NCBI GenBank assembly: GCA_002409995.1 | Contig: DHOR01000030.1 | Location: forward strand, 1-64,000 | Source of the DNA: Hungatella sp. UBA5385 | Lineage (GTDB): Bacteria > Bacillota > Clostridia > Lachnospirales > Lachnospiraceae | Length of the DNA: 64,000 nt | Reading direction: 5' to 3' | Part shown: positions 9,100-17,264 of the stretch, in pieces | How positions within the stretch are numbered: position 1 is the stretch's first letter | Layout of the letters: each line of letters begins with the position of its first letter | Made by a program: the position numbers and the translations under genes | The notes under the pieces: generated by a model | The model's database searches: none | The model's input: only the letters and a program-made list of their open reading frames with translations | Told to the model about the DNA's origin: nothing

Positions 9100-10344
9100 T
9101 TAATTATTAGCTGCTGCAATACCTGCTGCCCAGCCTGTAGACCAAGCAATCTGCAGATTAAAGCCGCCTGTTACTGCATCAAGATCCAGAACCTCTCCTG
9201 CAAAATAGAGCCCTGACACTTTCTTAGATTCCATAGTGGAAGGATTAATCTCTTTTACAGCAACACCGCCCTGGGTGATAATGGCCTCCTTAAAGCTGCG
9301 AAGCCCTGTAAGAGTAAGGGTAAATTCCTTAGTTGCTCTGATAATCTGCTGTCTTTCTTCTCTGGTAATCTCATTGATCTTTTTGTCCGGAGAAATACCG
9401 CTGCGTTCTACCATAACTGGTACTAGCTTTGCCGGGTATAAATGGATTAATGCATTCTTAAACTGCTTGTTTTTCGCTTCTTCAAAATCTCTTAAAAGCC
9501 TTGCATCCAGCTGTTCTTCCGTAAGAGCAGGCTTTAAGTCAATGGAAAGGGTTAAGGGTCCCTTTTTCAGCTCTTTTACAGCATAGCTGCTGGCGCTTAA
9601 AAGGACTGGACCACTGACTCCATAGTGGGTAAACAGCATTTCCCCAAATTCCCTGTATATCACCTTTTTCCCCTTTAATACAGAAGCTTCTATATTGCGA
9701 AGGGAAAGTCCCTGCAACTCCTTGGCTACAGACTCCTTTACCTCAAATGGAACAAGGGCTGGAGAAAGCTCAGTCACTGTATGACCTGCCTGTTCCGCCA
9801 GTTTATAACCATCTCCTGTAGAGCCTGTGGCCGGATAGGAAAAACCGCCTGCAGCTATAATCACTGCATCTCCATAAACAGAGGAATGTTTACCGCTCTT
9901 TTTGATCTCAATCCCTTTGATCTGATCATTGTCCATAATCAGCTGCTGCACCTCTGTGTTATAATGAATCTCCGCTCCCAGCTCCTGAAGCCGTTTTCCA
10001 AGAGCTTTTATTACATCGGAAGATTTATCGGAAACAGGAAATACTCGGTTGCCCCGCTCTGTTTTCAAGCTGCATCCGCACTGCTCCAGCAAATCCATCA
10101 TATCGAAATTAGTAAAACCATAAAAACTGCTGTAAAGAAACTTGGAATTAGTCACCACATTCTGAAACAATTCCTCTGTATCACAGGCATTGGTTACATT
10201 ACACCGGCCTTTTCCGGTGATATAAACCTTCTTCCCCAGTTTTTCATTTTTTTCAAAAATATGGACGGTGCTGCCGCTGTTCGCCGCTGCAATTCCAGCC
10301 AGCATCCCTGCCGCACCACCGCCCACTATTAAAACTGTACTCAT
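9100..10344 (-). CDS. BaiN/YhiN (HI0933) family FAD oxidoreductase
   Basis: A 414-residue flavoprotein of the HI0933/YhiN family, some members of which (BaiN) have been proposed to act in bile-acid dehydroxylation. The N-terminal Rossmann FAD site is VLIVGGGAAGMLAGIAAA, followed by KLGKKVYITGKGRCNVTNAC, typical of this family. The C-terminus has GLYFAGEVLDLDAVTGGFNLQ in part, where the flavin is closed over. I chose ATG at 10344, preceded by AGGAGGACAGGGC. The substrate is unknown. It heads a run with cmk, ispH and rpsA, an arrangement seen across Clostridia. It is cytoplasmic. Confidence 0.88.
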   Translation of the reverse strand: MSTVLIVGGGAAGMLAGIAAANSGSTVHIFEKNEKLGKKVYITGKGRCNVTNACDTEELFQNVVTNSKFLYSSFYGFTNFDMMDLLEQCGCSLKTERGNRVFPVSDKSSDVIKALGKRLQELGAEIHYNTEVQQLIMDNDQIKGIEIKKSGKHSSVYGDAVIIAAGGFSYPATGSTGDGYKLAEQAGHTVTELSPALVPFEVKESVAKELQGLSLRNIEASVLKGKKVIYREFGEMLFTHYGVSGPVLLSASSYAVKELKKGPLTLSIDLKPALTEEQLDARLLRDFEEAKNKQFKNALIHLYPAKLVPVMVERSGISPDKKINEITREERQQIIRATKEFTLTLTGLRSFKEAIITQGGVAVKEINPSTMESKKVSGLYFAGEVLDLDAVTGGFNLQIAWSTGWAAGIAAANN

Positions 10345-10416
10345 GCCCTGTCCTCCTGTATTGTTCACTTCTTTTCTACTTTACACGAAAAACAGTGAAA
10401 ATACAAGCAGTCATTT

Positions 10417-11538
10417 TCAGGCATTCATTTTCTCAAATAAATCTGATACAGATTTCATTACCTCGCTGACAGGAATCATCTGTGGACATTCCTTTTCACA
10501 GTGGTGGCAGGATTGACAGCCGTCTGCCTTAACAGCAAGGGCTTCATAGCCTTCTTTTGCCTCTTTCTCTTTGTGGGCTGCTGTCATATTATAGTAAGAG
10601 AAGATGTCCGGAATCTCCAGACCAAATGGACAAGGCATACAATAACGGCAGCCTGTACACCCAACCAAAGCCATAGAATCAAATACTTCCTTCGCTTCTT
10701 TATAGACGTTCTTATCTGCTTCAGTTGCCATGCCGATACTGCTGCGGTCTGCATACAATAAGTTGTCCTCCACCTGCTTCTCATCGCTCATTCCGCTTAA
10801 GAGAAGGCTGACTTCAGGCTGATCCCAGAGGAAATCAAGAGCATACTCCACAGGGGTTCTGTCCTCAGGAAATATCTTTTTCATATGATCTGCTGGATTG
10901 GCAAGGCGGCCGCCCAGAAGTGGTTCCATCACTACTACTGCAAGCCCTTTGTCCGCTGCATATTTAAGACCTTTCACTCCTGCCTGATGCTCTAAGTCTA
11001 TGTAATTATACTGAATCTGGCAGAAATCCCATCCATCGTAATAATCTATAATCTCCTGAAATACATCATAGGAGTCATGGAAGGAAAATCCTAAATACTT
11101 AATCTTCCCTTCTTCTCTTGCCTTCTCCATCTTCTTTATCAGGTCAAGAGGTTTTACCTTCTCCTCTAATCTATCCCTGCTCAACGCATGAAGCAGATAA
11201 AAATCAATATGGTCTGTCTGAAGCTTATGAAGCTGTTCATCAAGGTAAGTATCAAAGTCCTCCGGCTTCTCAAGCTTCCATACTGGGCACTTGGTTGCCA
11301 GATAAGTTTTTTCCCTGTATCCGTCTAAAAGAGCTTTTCCAACAATTGTCTCGCTTTCTCCATTATGATATGGGTAAGCTGTATCAATATAATTTACACC
11401 GGAATCAATGGCATGGCGGATCATAGCCACTGCTCTGTCAATATCTACGGCTTCCTCGTTTAATATAGGAAGACGCATAGTTCCAAATCCAAGTGCTGAT
11501 ACTTTTATTCCTGTTTTTCCAAATTCACGATATTGCAT
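10417..11538 (-). CDS. Aldo/keto reductase with C-terminal 4Fe-4S cysteine motifs
   Basis: A 373-residue protein with an N-terminal aldo/keto reductase barrel (residues 1-270) and a C-terminal ferredoxin-like region. AKR catalytic residues appear in YIDTAYPYHNGESE (Asp and Tyr) and TDHIDFYLLHAL (His). The tail holds two clusters of cysteines, CTGCRYCMPCPFG and CQSCHHCEKECPQ, suggesting one or two [4Fe-4S] clusters and thus electron transfer instead of, or as well as, NADPH use. This architecture is common in gut Clostridia, but its substrates are mostly unknown. AAGGAG lies 9-10 bases before the ATG. A palindrome and likely promoter lie upstream at 11566-11617. Confidence 0.9.
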   Translation of the reverse strand: MQYREFGKTGIKVSALGFGTMRLPILNEEAVDIDRAVAMIRHAIDSGVNYIDTAYPYHNGESETIVGKALLDGYREKTYLATKCPVWKLEKPEDFDTYLDEQLHKLQTDHIDFYLLHALSRDRLEEKVKPLDLIKKMEKAREEGKIKYLGFSFHDSYDVFQEIIDYYDGWDFCQIQYNYIDLEHQAGVKGLKYAADKGLAVVVMEPLLGGRLANPADHMKKIFPEDRTPVEYALDFLWDQPEVSLLLSGMSDEKQVEDNLLYADRSSIGMATEADKNVYKEAKEVFDSMALVGCTGCRYCMPCPFGLEIPDIFSYYNMTAAHKEKEAKEGYEALAVKADGCQSCHHCEKECPQMIPVSEVMKSVSDLFEKMNA

Positions 11539-11565
11539 TTACATGTCTCCTTGTTGAAGCTTATT

Positions 11566-11617
11566 TCGGTTTAACCGATCATGATATTATTATAACATGT
11601 TATGGGGAGAGGTGAAA
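11566..11617 (-). promoter_or_regulatory. Promoter and palindromic operator of aldo/keto reductase
   Basis: The perfect 13-bp palindrome TCGGTTTAACCGA (11566-11578) lies just downstream of a TATAAT (-10) at 11589-11594, with a weak TTTCAC -35 at 11612-11617 and a 17-base spacer. The palindrome would sit near the transcription start, as a repressor site does. The regulator is unknown. Confidence 0.5.
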
Positions 11618-11722
11618 GTGTTTGAGAGATTAAAAATTAAAATCGAATGTCTGTAAGATCCAGTAACCTTCATAAGAAGATATCAAATGAAGTAGAAAAA
11701 AGATAAAAAGCATAGTATAATT

Positions 11723-11759
11723 TTATCATTTAGAAAGAACAAGATTCTCTAAATGATAA
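11723..11759 (+). repeat. Inverted repeat at GNAT 5' end
   Basis: TTATCATTTAGA (11723-11734) and TCTAAATGATAA (11748-11759) are perfectly complementary 12-bp arms. They follow a TATAAT at 11716-11721 and abut the AGGTG ribosome binding site. They could form an mRNA 5' hairpin or an operator. Confidence 0.6.
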
Positions 11760-11773
11760 GAGGTGAAAAAATC

Positions 11774-12250
11774 ATGAACATAAGACTGCAAAAGGCAGCG
11801 ATTACCGATTGCGAAAAGATACACAGACTGCAAATCTCTTCTTTCAAATATCTGCTTGATAAGTATCATGATACAGCCACAAATCCAGGGGCAGAACCCT
11901 CGGAAACTATTGTTCACAAAATGAAACAGGACTTTACCGATTATTACTTTATCAAACTTGATAATGAAGATATCGGTTCCATTAGAATTGTCAGATTGGA
12001 GGATGATATTTGCAGAATTTCTCCTATGTTTATTTTGCCCGAATTCCAGGGAAATGGTTATGCTCAGCAAGCAATTGACGAGGTTGAAGAGTTGTACCCA
12101 AAGGCATCAATCTGGCAGCTTGATACTATTAAGGAAGAAAAAATGTTATGTCATCTCTATGAGAAAATGGGCTATAAACCAACTGGAAAAGAAGAGGCAA
12201 TACAAGATAAAATGACCATTATATACTACGAAAAGCAAATCTTACTTTAA
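11774..12250 (+). CDS. GNAT family N-acetyltransferase
   Basis: A 158-residue acetyl-CoA-dependent acetyltransferase fold. The acetyl-CoA pyrophosphate loop is PEFQGNGYAQQAI (residues about 89-101), preceded by the beta-4 strand RISPMFI, and the C-terminal LYEKMGYKPTGKEE segment is also typical. The acceptor substrate is unknown. I chose ATG at 11774 with GAGGTG about 9 bases upstream rather than the in-frame ATG at 11753, which lies within an inverted repeat. It is one of the few plus-strand genes here and stands alone, ending at a shared terminator with aspartokinase. Confidence 0.85.
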   Translation: MNIRLQKAAITDCEKIHRLQISSFKYLLDKYHDTATNPGAEPSETIVHKMKQDFTDYYFIKLDNEDIGSIRIVRLEDDICRISPMFILPEFQGNGYAQQAIDEVEELYPKASIWQLDTIKEEKMLCHLYEKMGYKPTGKEEAIQDKMTIIYYEKQILL

Positions 12251-12281
12251 GCATCTTTAAAGAAATCTTCTTGCAAAATCT

Positions 12282-12328
12282 AAAAAGCCTTGAGAGCACC
12301 CACACCCGGCACTCTCAAGGCTTTTTTA
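12282..12328. terminator. Bidirectional terminator (GNAT / aspartokinase)
   Basis: AAAAGCCTTGAGAG pairs with CTCTCAAGGCTTTT across a 15-base loop, with T-runs on both strands. It lies between two convergent genes. Confidence 0.9.
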
Positions 12329-12397
12329 CATTCTAATCACTCTTTATGAAATTAAATAACTCTACCTAAAAATCAATTACTATCTTCCAAAATCAAT

Positions 12398-13717
12398 TTA
12401 TACTTCCGTAGCAATAAATATATCATAAATCGCCTTAATCGCCACCTCAAAGTCCGCATCCTTCACCCCAATAATAATATTGAGTTCACTGGACCCCTGG
12501 TCAATCATTTTCACATTTACATGTGCATGAGCCAGTGCAGAAAAGATTCTTCCTGCTGTCCCTCTGGTTGCCTTCATCCCCCGTCCAACAACAGCGATGA
12601 GGGCAAGATCAGCTTCCAGTTCAACAAAATCAGGTTCCACTGCTCTGTGAATTCCAGCAATCACTGACTGCTCATACTCTTCGAACTCAGACTGGTGAAC
12701 AAATACAGTCATTGTATCAATACCGGAAGGTATATGCTCAAAAGAGATTCCGTATTTCTCAAAAACCTCCAGCACCTTACGACCAAAGCCCACCTCTGTA
12801 TTCATCATGGCCTTTTCCACATTAAGAGAACAGAAGCCTCTCTTACCTGCAATACCGGTAATGGTATATCTTGGCTTGCGGCATGTGCTTTCCACAATCA
12901 GAGTACCCTTTTCCTCAGGTTTATTGGTATTGCGGATATTGATGGGGATTCCCTCTTTTCTGACTGGGAAAATAGCCTCTTCATGAAGTACACTTGCACC
13001 CATATAGGCCAGTTCACGTAATTCTCTGTATGTAATGGTTTCAATCACTTCAGGTTTATCAATAATTCTAGGGTCTGCAACCAGGAATCCTGAAACATCA
13101 GTCCAGTTTTCATACATATCAGCATGAATCGCTTTGGCAATCAAAGAACCTGTTACATCGGAACCGCCTCTTGAAAAGGTTTTGATAGTTCCATCATGCT
13201 TAGAACCGTAAAATCCTGGAATAACAGCGCGCTCAATATGCTCCAAACGCTCTCCCAATTCCTTATTGGTTGCCTCTGCTTCAAAGTTACCATTTTCATC
13301 AAAGAAAATAACCTCTGCAGCATCTACAAATTCATATCCCAGATAAGCAGCCATTACCATGCCGTTTAAATACTCTCCTCTGGAAGCTGCATAGTCGCGA
13401 CCTGCTTTTTTTAAGAAATTCTCTTCGATATTAACGAATTCATGATCCAGATTCAGGTTCAGATCAAGACCATCTATAATCTCCAAATATCGGTTTTTAA
13501 TTTTTTCCAGAATCTTCTTATAGCTTCTGCCCTCTGCGGCTGCATCATAACACTGATATAACATATCTGTTACTTTTTCATCTTTGTCATTACGCTTTCC
13601 CGGAGCTGAAGGAACTACATATCGTCTGGTCTTGTCTGCCCGGATTATGTCTCCAACCTTTTTAAACTGCCTTGCACTGGCCAAAGAGCTGCCTCCGAAT
13701 TTAACAACTTTTTTCAT
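12398..13717 (-). CDS. Aspartate kinase
   Basis: A 439-residue monofunctional aspartokinase catalysing ATP-dependent phosphorylation of L-aspartate, the first step towards lysine, threonine, methionine and diaminopimelate. The N-terminal KFGGSSLA motif is followed by the kinase domain, with SRGGSDVTGSLIA at about residues 183-195. Two C-terminal ACT regions include VVGRGMKATRGTAGRIFSAL and VKMIDQGSSELNIIIGV, and these mediate feedback by amino acids. The type (lysine- or threonine-sensitive) is not clear. A strong promoter lies upstream at 13787-13815. No lysine riboswitch is seen. It sits apart from other lysine genes. Confidence 0.93.
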   Translation of the reverse strand: MKKVVKFGGSSLASARQFKKVGDIIRADKTRRYVVPSAPGKRNDKDEKVTDMLYQCYDAAAEGRSYKKILEKIKNRYLEIIDGLDLNLNLDHEFVNIEENFLKKAGRDYAASRGEYLNGMVMAAYLGYEFVDAAEVIFFDENGNFEAEATNKELGERLEHIERAVIPGFYGSKHDGTIKTFSRGGSDVTGSLIAKAIHADMYENWTDVSGFLVADPRIIDKPEVIETITYRELRELAYMGASVLHEEAIFPVRKEGIPINIRNTNKPEEKGTLIVESTCRKPRYTITGIAGKRGFCSLNVEKAMMNTEVGFGRKVLEVFEKYGISFEHIPSGIDTMTVFVHQSEFEEYEQSVIAGIHRAVEPDFVELEADLALIAVVGRGMKATRGTAGRIFSALAHAHVNVKMIDQGSSELNIIIGVKDADFEVAIKAIYDIFIATEV

Positions 13718-13786
13718 AATTTTTCTCCTTAAGTTACCTGGTGTATTGTCCAGCTCACATTGGCATGAACTGCTTATTTAACGGAA

Positions 13787-13815
13787 ATAATAGCGTAATT
13801 ATGCTCTTCTGTCAA
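13787..13815 (-). promoter_or_regulatory. Aspartokinase promoter
   Basis: TTGACA (13810-13815), a 17-base spacer and TATTAT (13787-13792) on the minus strand, about 70 bases before the start codon. Upstream lies the AT-rich palindrome TGCATAAAA/TTTTATGCA at 13833-13856, which lacks a T-tract on the minus strand and so is more likely an operator than a terminator. Confidence 0.75.
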
Positions 13816-13860
13816 GCGTTTTTCACTCTTTTTGCATAAAATTACATTTTTATGCATATT

Positions 13861-14613
13861 TTATCGTCCAAGAAAGAATTCTGCAAGATACAGATTGGCT
13901 TTATTGTTGATTTTTAATGCGCCTGCTGTCTCTGTTCCTGCCGCTTCCCTGCTGTCATATTCCCCACAGATGTCCACTGCCAGAATATGCGTCTTCTCAG
14001 CAATTGTTTCATAGATAGCTTCCAGCTGCTTCAGTCTCATAGTACCCTGATCCCAGTCAGTGATCACTTCTTCCCTGGAAAATGCATCTTTATCTATCGA
14101 AAGATAGACAGGAGCATTGACTTTCTCTGCCATCTGCCCCAGCCATTCCATACTGCTGCCAGCTGCTATAGATTCAGGGAAAATCACCACTCTGTCTAAA
14201 TACTTCTCCTCTATGGTATTGAGAAGCTCATCAGCAACGCCAATGAGTATCACCTTGTTTAAATTAGAATTATTATCAAGAACATGTTTAATCCATGAGC
14301 CACAGGATAAAATATCTCCAAAGAGGGAAGGCTTCATATCAGTATGATGATCCAGAACCACCAGTGTAAACGGCTCATTTACCTGTTTAGTGGTGAAATA
14401 GGACAGATAGTGGTAATTCCCCTCATCAATATACCTGATGCCCTCTGTAAGCCCTGTCAGCCGTTTCTCAATGACTGCAGATGCTTCGGAATCACAAAAT
14501 CCGTTTACGCCTGTAAGATCAGAAAAATCGAGCCAGCGGCTGGGGTGTTTTTTATAAAAGTCCTGTTCTTCATATATGCCGGAAAAATTAAAAACCGCAA
14601 TCCTTTGTTCCAT
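13861..14613 (-). CDS. Arginase/ureohydrolase family protein
   Basis: A 250-residue protein with ureohydrolase-type metal motifs: DHHTDM (family DxHxD, residues about 88-93) and LSIDKDAFS (family SxDxDxxxP-like). The usual N-terminal GGxHS motif is not evident. This family hydrolyses guanidino groups of arginine, agmatine or formiminoglutamate with two manganese ions, but the substrate here cannot be assigned. It is shorter than true arginases (about 300). It lies upstream of aspartokinase but is separated by that gene's own promoter. AGGAG is 10 bases before the ATG. Confidence 0.75.
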   Translation of the reverse strand: MEQRIAVFNFSGIYEEQDFYKKHPSRWLDFSDLTGVNGFCDSEASAVIEKRLTGLTEGIRYIDEGNYHYLSYFTTKQVNEPFTLVVLDHHTDMKPSLFGDILSCGSWIKHVLDNNSNLNKVILIGVADELLNTIEEKYLDRVVIFPESIAAGSSMEWLGQMAEKVNAPVYLSIDKDAFSREEVITDWDQGTMRLKQLEAIYETIAEKTHILAVDICGEYDSREAAGTETAGALKINNKANLYLAEFFLGR

Positions 14614-14667
14614 GTTTTATACTCCTATTGCTCACTGTCAATTATATTCCAACCACAATACAACTGC

Positions 14668-15258
14668 CTACCCAGCCAGCCCCTCCAGCTCCTGATTCAC
14701 AGTTTCCTCGCAGGAACGCATTGCCATAATTGTTTTCTCCATCAGCTCCTCAAGAGACCAGCCAAGATTCTCTGCACCTGTGGCAATGATATCTCTGGAA
14801 CAGCCTGCTGCAAACCTTTTGTCCTTGTATTTCTTCTTAAGACTGGATACTGCCATATCCATTACACTTTTTGAAGGGCGCATTCTGGCTGCAGCACCGA
14901 TTAATCCGGTCAGTTCATCTGCTGCAAACAAAACCTTTTCCATTTCATGTTCAGGTTTTACATCCGAGCAGATTCCGTACCCATGGCTGACAATGGCATG
15001 AACCAGCTCATCTTCTGCATTAATTTCAGCTAAGAGCTCAGGCGCTTTTTTGCAGTGTTCCTCTGGATACAGTTCAAAGTCAACATCATGAAGAAGTCCT
15101 ACAAGACTCCAGAATTCAGCGTCCTCCCCATACCCCAGCTCCTTAGCAAACCATTTCATCACTGCCTCTACAGTTAGGGCGTGAAAAAGGTGAAAGGATT
15201 CTTTGTTATATTTCATTAAGAGATCAAGTGCCTGCTGTTTTGTAATTGCTGTTTTCAT
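14668..15258 (-). CDS. HD domain protein
   Basis: A 196-residue HD-superfamily protein, probably a small metal-dependent phosphohydrolase. The HD dyad is in WSLVGLLHDVDFELYPEEHC, with another His in LVHAIVSHGYG and an Asp-rich segment FAADELTGLIGA, typical of the group of HD proteins said to act on nucleotides. The substrate is unknown. I chose ATG at 15258, one base after the DUF523 stop, because GGAGG sits 9 bases upstream. An open frame continues to 15315 inside DUF523, but that is unlikely to be translated. It is cotranscribed with DUF523. Confidence 0.8.
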   Translation of the reverse strand: MKTAITKQQALDLLMKYNKESFHLFHALTVEAVMKWFAKELGYGEDAEFWSLVGLLHDVDFELYPEEHCKKAPELLAEINAEDELVHAIVSHGYGICSDVKPEHEMEKVLFAADELTGLIGAAARMRPSKSVMDMAVSSLKKKYKDKRFAAGCSRDIIATGAENLGWSLEELMEKTIMAMRSCEETVNQELEGLAG

Positions 15259-15259
15259 T

Positions 15260-15730
15260 TTATAATTCCTCCGTAGTTTGTATTTTTGTAAGAAGCTCCT
15301 GAATCCGGCTTTCACCGAATACAGTGACTCCGTGTTCTGTAAGAAGCCCGGCAGCTACACCATTGCCGGATATTTTCGTACCTGTAAATGTTCCGTCATA
15401 AATAGTGCCATAGCCACAGGAAGGGCTTCGTTCCTTTAATACCCCATATTCACACTGAAAGAGCTGAGCCAGCTTAAGACATTCCCTGGCACCTCGTTTG
15501 AAATTGTCTGTAACATCTTTGCCCTCTGATGTTACTACTGCTCCAGCCCGTATTTCCGAAGGTTTCCTCGGAGTTTCAAGTCCCCCCAGTTGTTCCGGGC
15601 AGACCGGCACCAGTTGAAAATGCTTTTTAAGCTGTAATATTTCTTCCCTGTAACCATTTTTGCCATCATAGCGGCAATTAACACCTAAAAGACAGGCGCT
15701 GACTAAAAGACATGGTTTTTCCAGACTCAT
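15260..15730 (-). CDS. DUF523 family protein
   Basis: A 156-residue DUF523 protein. Diagnostic conserved stretches are LVSACLLGVNCRYDG (residues 9-23), VCPEQLGGLETPR and LKERSPSCGYGTIYDG, with conserved cysteines in each. Members are widespread in anaerobes. A role in sulfur or tRNA chemistry has been suggested, but I do not know of an established reaction. Its stop lies one base before the HD-protein start, implying coupling. GGAGG is upstream of the ATG. Confidence 0.85.
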   Translation of the reverse strand: MSLEKPCLLVSACLLGVNCRYDGKNGYREEILQLKKHFQLVPVCPEQLGGLETPRKPSEIRAGAVVTSEGKDVTDNFKRGARECLKLAQLFQCEYGVLKERSPSCGYGTIYDGTFTGTKISGNGVAAGLLTEHGVTVFGESRIQELLTKIQTTEEL

Positions 15731-15828
15731 TTAAACTGCCTCCTTCCACTTAAAATCAATTAATTTCTACTGTACCAAAAAATAATTACAGCTTCAAGTA
15801 CTTTATGATTGAAAACATTTCTCATAGA

Positions 15829-15860
15829 AGGTATTCTTGGGGAATTCCCAGTGAGTACCT
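15829..15860. repeat. Hairpin upstream of flavodiiron gene
   Basis: AGGTATTC-TTGGG and CCCAG-GAGTACCT form a stem with GAATT in the loop and one G-U pair. It lies between two divergent genes, upstream of the fprA promoter. There is no T-tract, so an operator or structured element is more likely than a terminator. Confidence 0.5.
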
Positions 15861-15871
15861 ATAAAAATACA

Positions 15872-15900
15872 ATGACATTTGTCTAAAAATGTAGTATACT
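15872..15900 (+). promoter_or_regulatory. Promoter of flavodiiron gene
   Basis: ATGACA (15872-15877), 17 bases, TATACT (15895-15900). The -35 overlaps a small palindrome GACATTTGTC at 15874-15883 that could be an operator. The start codon is 47 bases downstream. Confidence 0.65.
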
Positions 15901-15946
15901 TCATAAGAAAATGTATTTTATTTAACAATGAAAGGCAGGCTGTATC

Positions 15947-17152
15947 ATGTATTGTATTAAAAATATAAAAGATGACTTATTCTGGGTCGGCGGAAGCGAC
16001 AGAAGATTGAATCTGTTCGAGAATGCTTATCCGGTTCCCAATGGTATGTCATATAATTCTTACCTTCTTCTCGATGATAAAACAGTCCTTTTCGATACGG
16101 TTGACCGTGCAATTGCAGCACAATTCTTTGAAAATATAGAAGCAGTTCTCAGCGGCAGACCTCTCGATTATGTGATTATCAATCATATGGAACCTGATCA
16201 CTGTGCAACTTTAGGCGAATTAGTATTACGTTATCCTGATGTAAAAGTGATCTGTAATGCCAAAACAATCCCAATCATCAAACAGTTCTATGAATTTGAT
16301 ATAGATTCCAGAGCTATGATCATGAAAGAGGGAGATACCTTCTGTTCAGGCAAGCATAACTTTAAATTCCTGATGGCGCCTATGGTTCATTGGCCTGAGG
16401 TTATGGTTACCTATGATATGACAGATAAGATTCTCTTTTCTGCAGATGCATTTGGTACCTTTGGAGCTATGAACGGCAATATTTTCGCTGATGAACTTAA
16501 CTTTGAGCGGGATTACCTTGATGAAGCAAGAAGGTATTACAGCAATATTGTAGGTAAATTTGGTCCTTCTGTTCAGACTCTGTTAAAGAAGGCGGCTCAG
16601 CTGGATATTGAGATGCTCTGCCCTCTCCATGGTCCGGTGTGGCGTTCTGACATTCCATGGTATGTGGATAAATATATGAAGTGGGGCACTTATGAGCCTG
16701 AGGAACAGGCAGTTATGATTGTCTATGGCTCTATTTATGGTCATACGGAAAATGCAGCTAATATTCTGGCCTGTCGTTTGGCAGACAGAGGAGTTCGCAA
16801 CATTGTAATGCATGATGTGTCGGTGACCCATCACTCCACCATTATTTCAGAAGCTTTTCGCTGCAGTCATCTGGTATTCGCTTCTGCAACCTATAATGCT
16901 GGAATTTTCAGCAGTATGGAGCACCTTCTCACTGATATGAAGTCACATAACCTGCAAAACCGTACAGTTGCTCTTATTGAGAATGGCTCCTGGGGACCTT
17001 TGGCAGGTAAGAAAATGGCTGAGATTATTGCAGGAATGAAGAATATGAATCTTCTGGAAGGGACTCTCACTGTGAAATCTTCTGTTAAGGAAGATCAGCT
17101 GGCCGAAATCGGGGCTCTTGCCAATAAAATCGTTGAATCTATGAATTTCTAA
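15947..17152 (+). CDS. fprA: Flavodiiron protein (FprA family)
   Basis: A 401-residue A-type flavoprotein that reduces O2 to water (or NO to N2O) and so protects anaerobes from oxygen. The N-terminal metallo-beta-lactamase domain (residues 1-250) carries the diiron ligands in HMEPDHC, MVHWPEV, SADAFG and CPLHGPVW. The C-terminal flavodoxin domain (about 255-400) binds FMN with the loop VYGSIYGHTENAAN. There is no fused rubredoxin, so an external rubredoxin or ferredoxin must deliver electrons. It is a single-gene transcript with its own promoter and terminator. The start is preceded by GAAAGGCAGG. Confidence 0.93.
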   Translation: MYCIKNIKDDLFWVGGSDRRLNLFENAYPVPNGMSYNSYLLLDDKTVLFDTVDRAIAAQFFENIEAVLSGRPLDYVIINHMEPDHCATLGELVLRYPDVKVICNAKTIPIIKQFYEFDIDSRAMIMKEGDTFCSGKHNFKFLMAPMVHWPEVMVTYDMTDKILFSADAFGTFGAMNGNIFADELNFERDYLDEARRYYSNIVGKFGPSVQTLLKKAAQLDIEMLCPLHGPVWRSDIPWYVDKYMKWGTYEPEEQAVMIVYGSIYGHTENAANILACRLADRGVRNIVMHDVSVTHHSTIISEAFRCSHLVFASATYNAGIFSSMEHLLTDMKSHNLQNRTVALIENGSWGPLAGKKMAEIIAGMKNMNLLEGTLTVKSSVKEDQLAEIGALANKIVESMNF

Positions 17153-17156
17153 TCTC

Positions 17157-17206
17157 TAAAAAATGACGAGTATACTGATTTTATCAGTGATCCTCGTCAT
17201 TTTTGT
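17157..17206 (+). terminator. Terminator of flavodiiron gene
   Basis: AAAATGACGAG pairs with CTCGTCATTTT around an inner ACTGAT/ATCAGT helix, ending in TTTTTG on the plus strand just after the fprA stop. Confidence 0.88.
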
Positions 17207-17264
17207 ACACATTAATAAAAACCTTATTTCGGGGCTAAAATTCTATGCTGCATGCAGCACTGAA

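Noticed and set aside
9781..10332. Plus-strand open frame of 183 codons opposite the BaiN-like gene
   Set aside because: Antisense to a clear flavoprotein, no family match, biased composition; a shadow.
11726..12070. Minus-strand open frame opposite the GNAT gene
   Set aside because: GNAT has family motifs and a good start on the plus strand; this frame has none.
13833..13856. Terminator of the arginase-like gene at the AT-rich palindrome
   Set aside because: On the minus strand the hairpin is followed by A-rich rather than T-rich sequence, so it is better seen as a palindrome upstream of the aspartokinase promoter.
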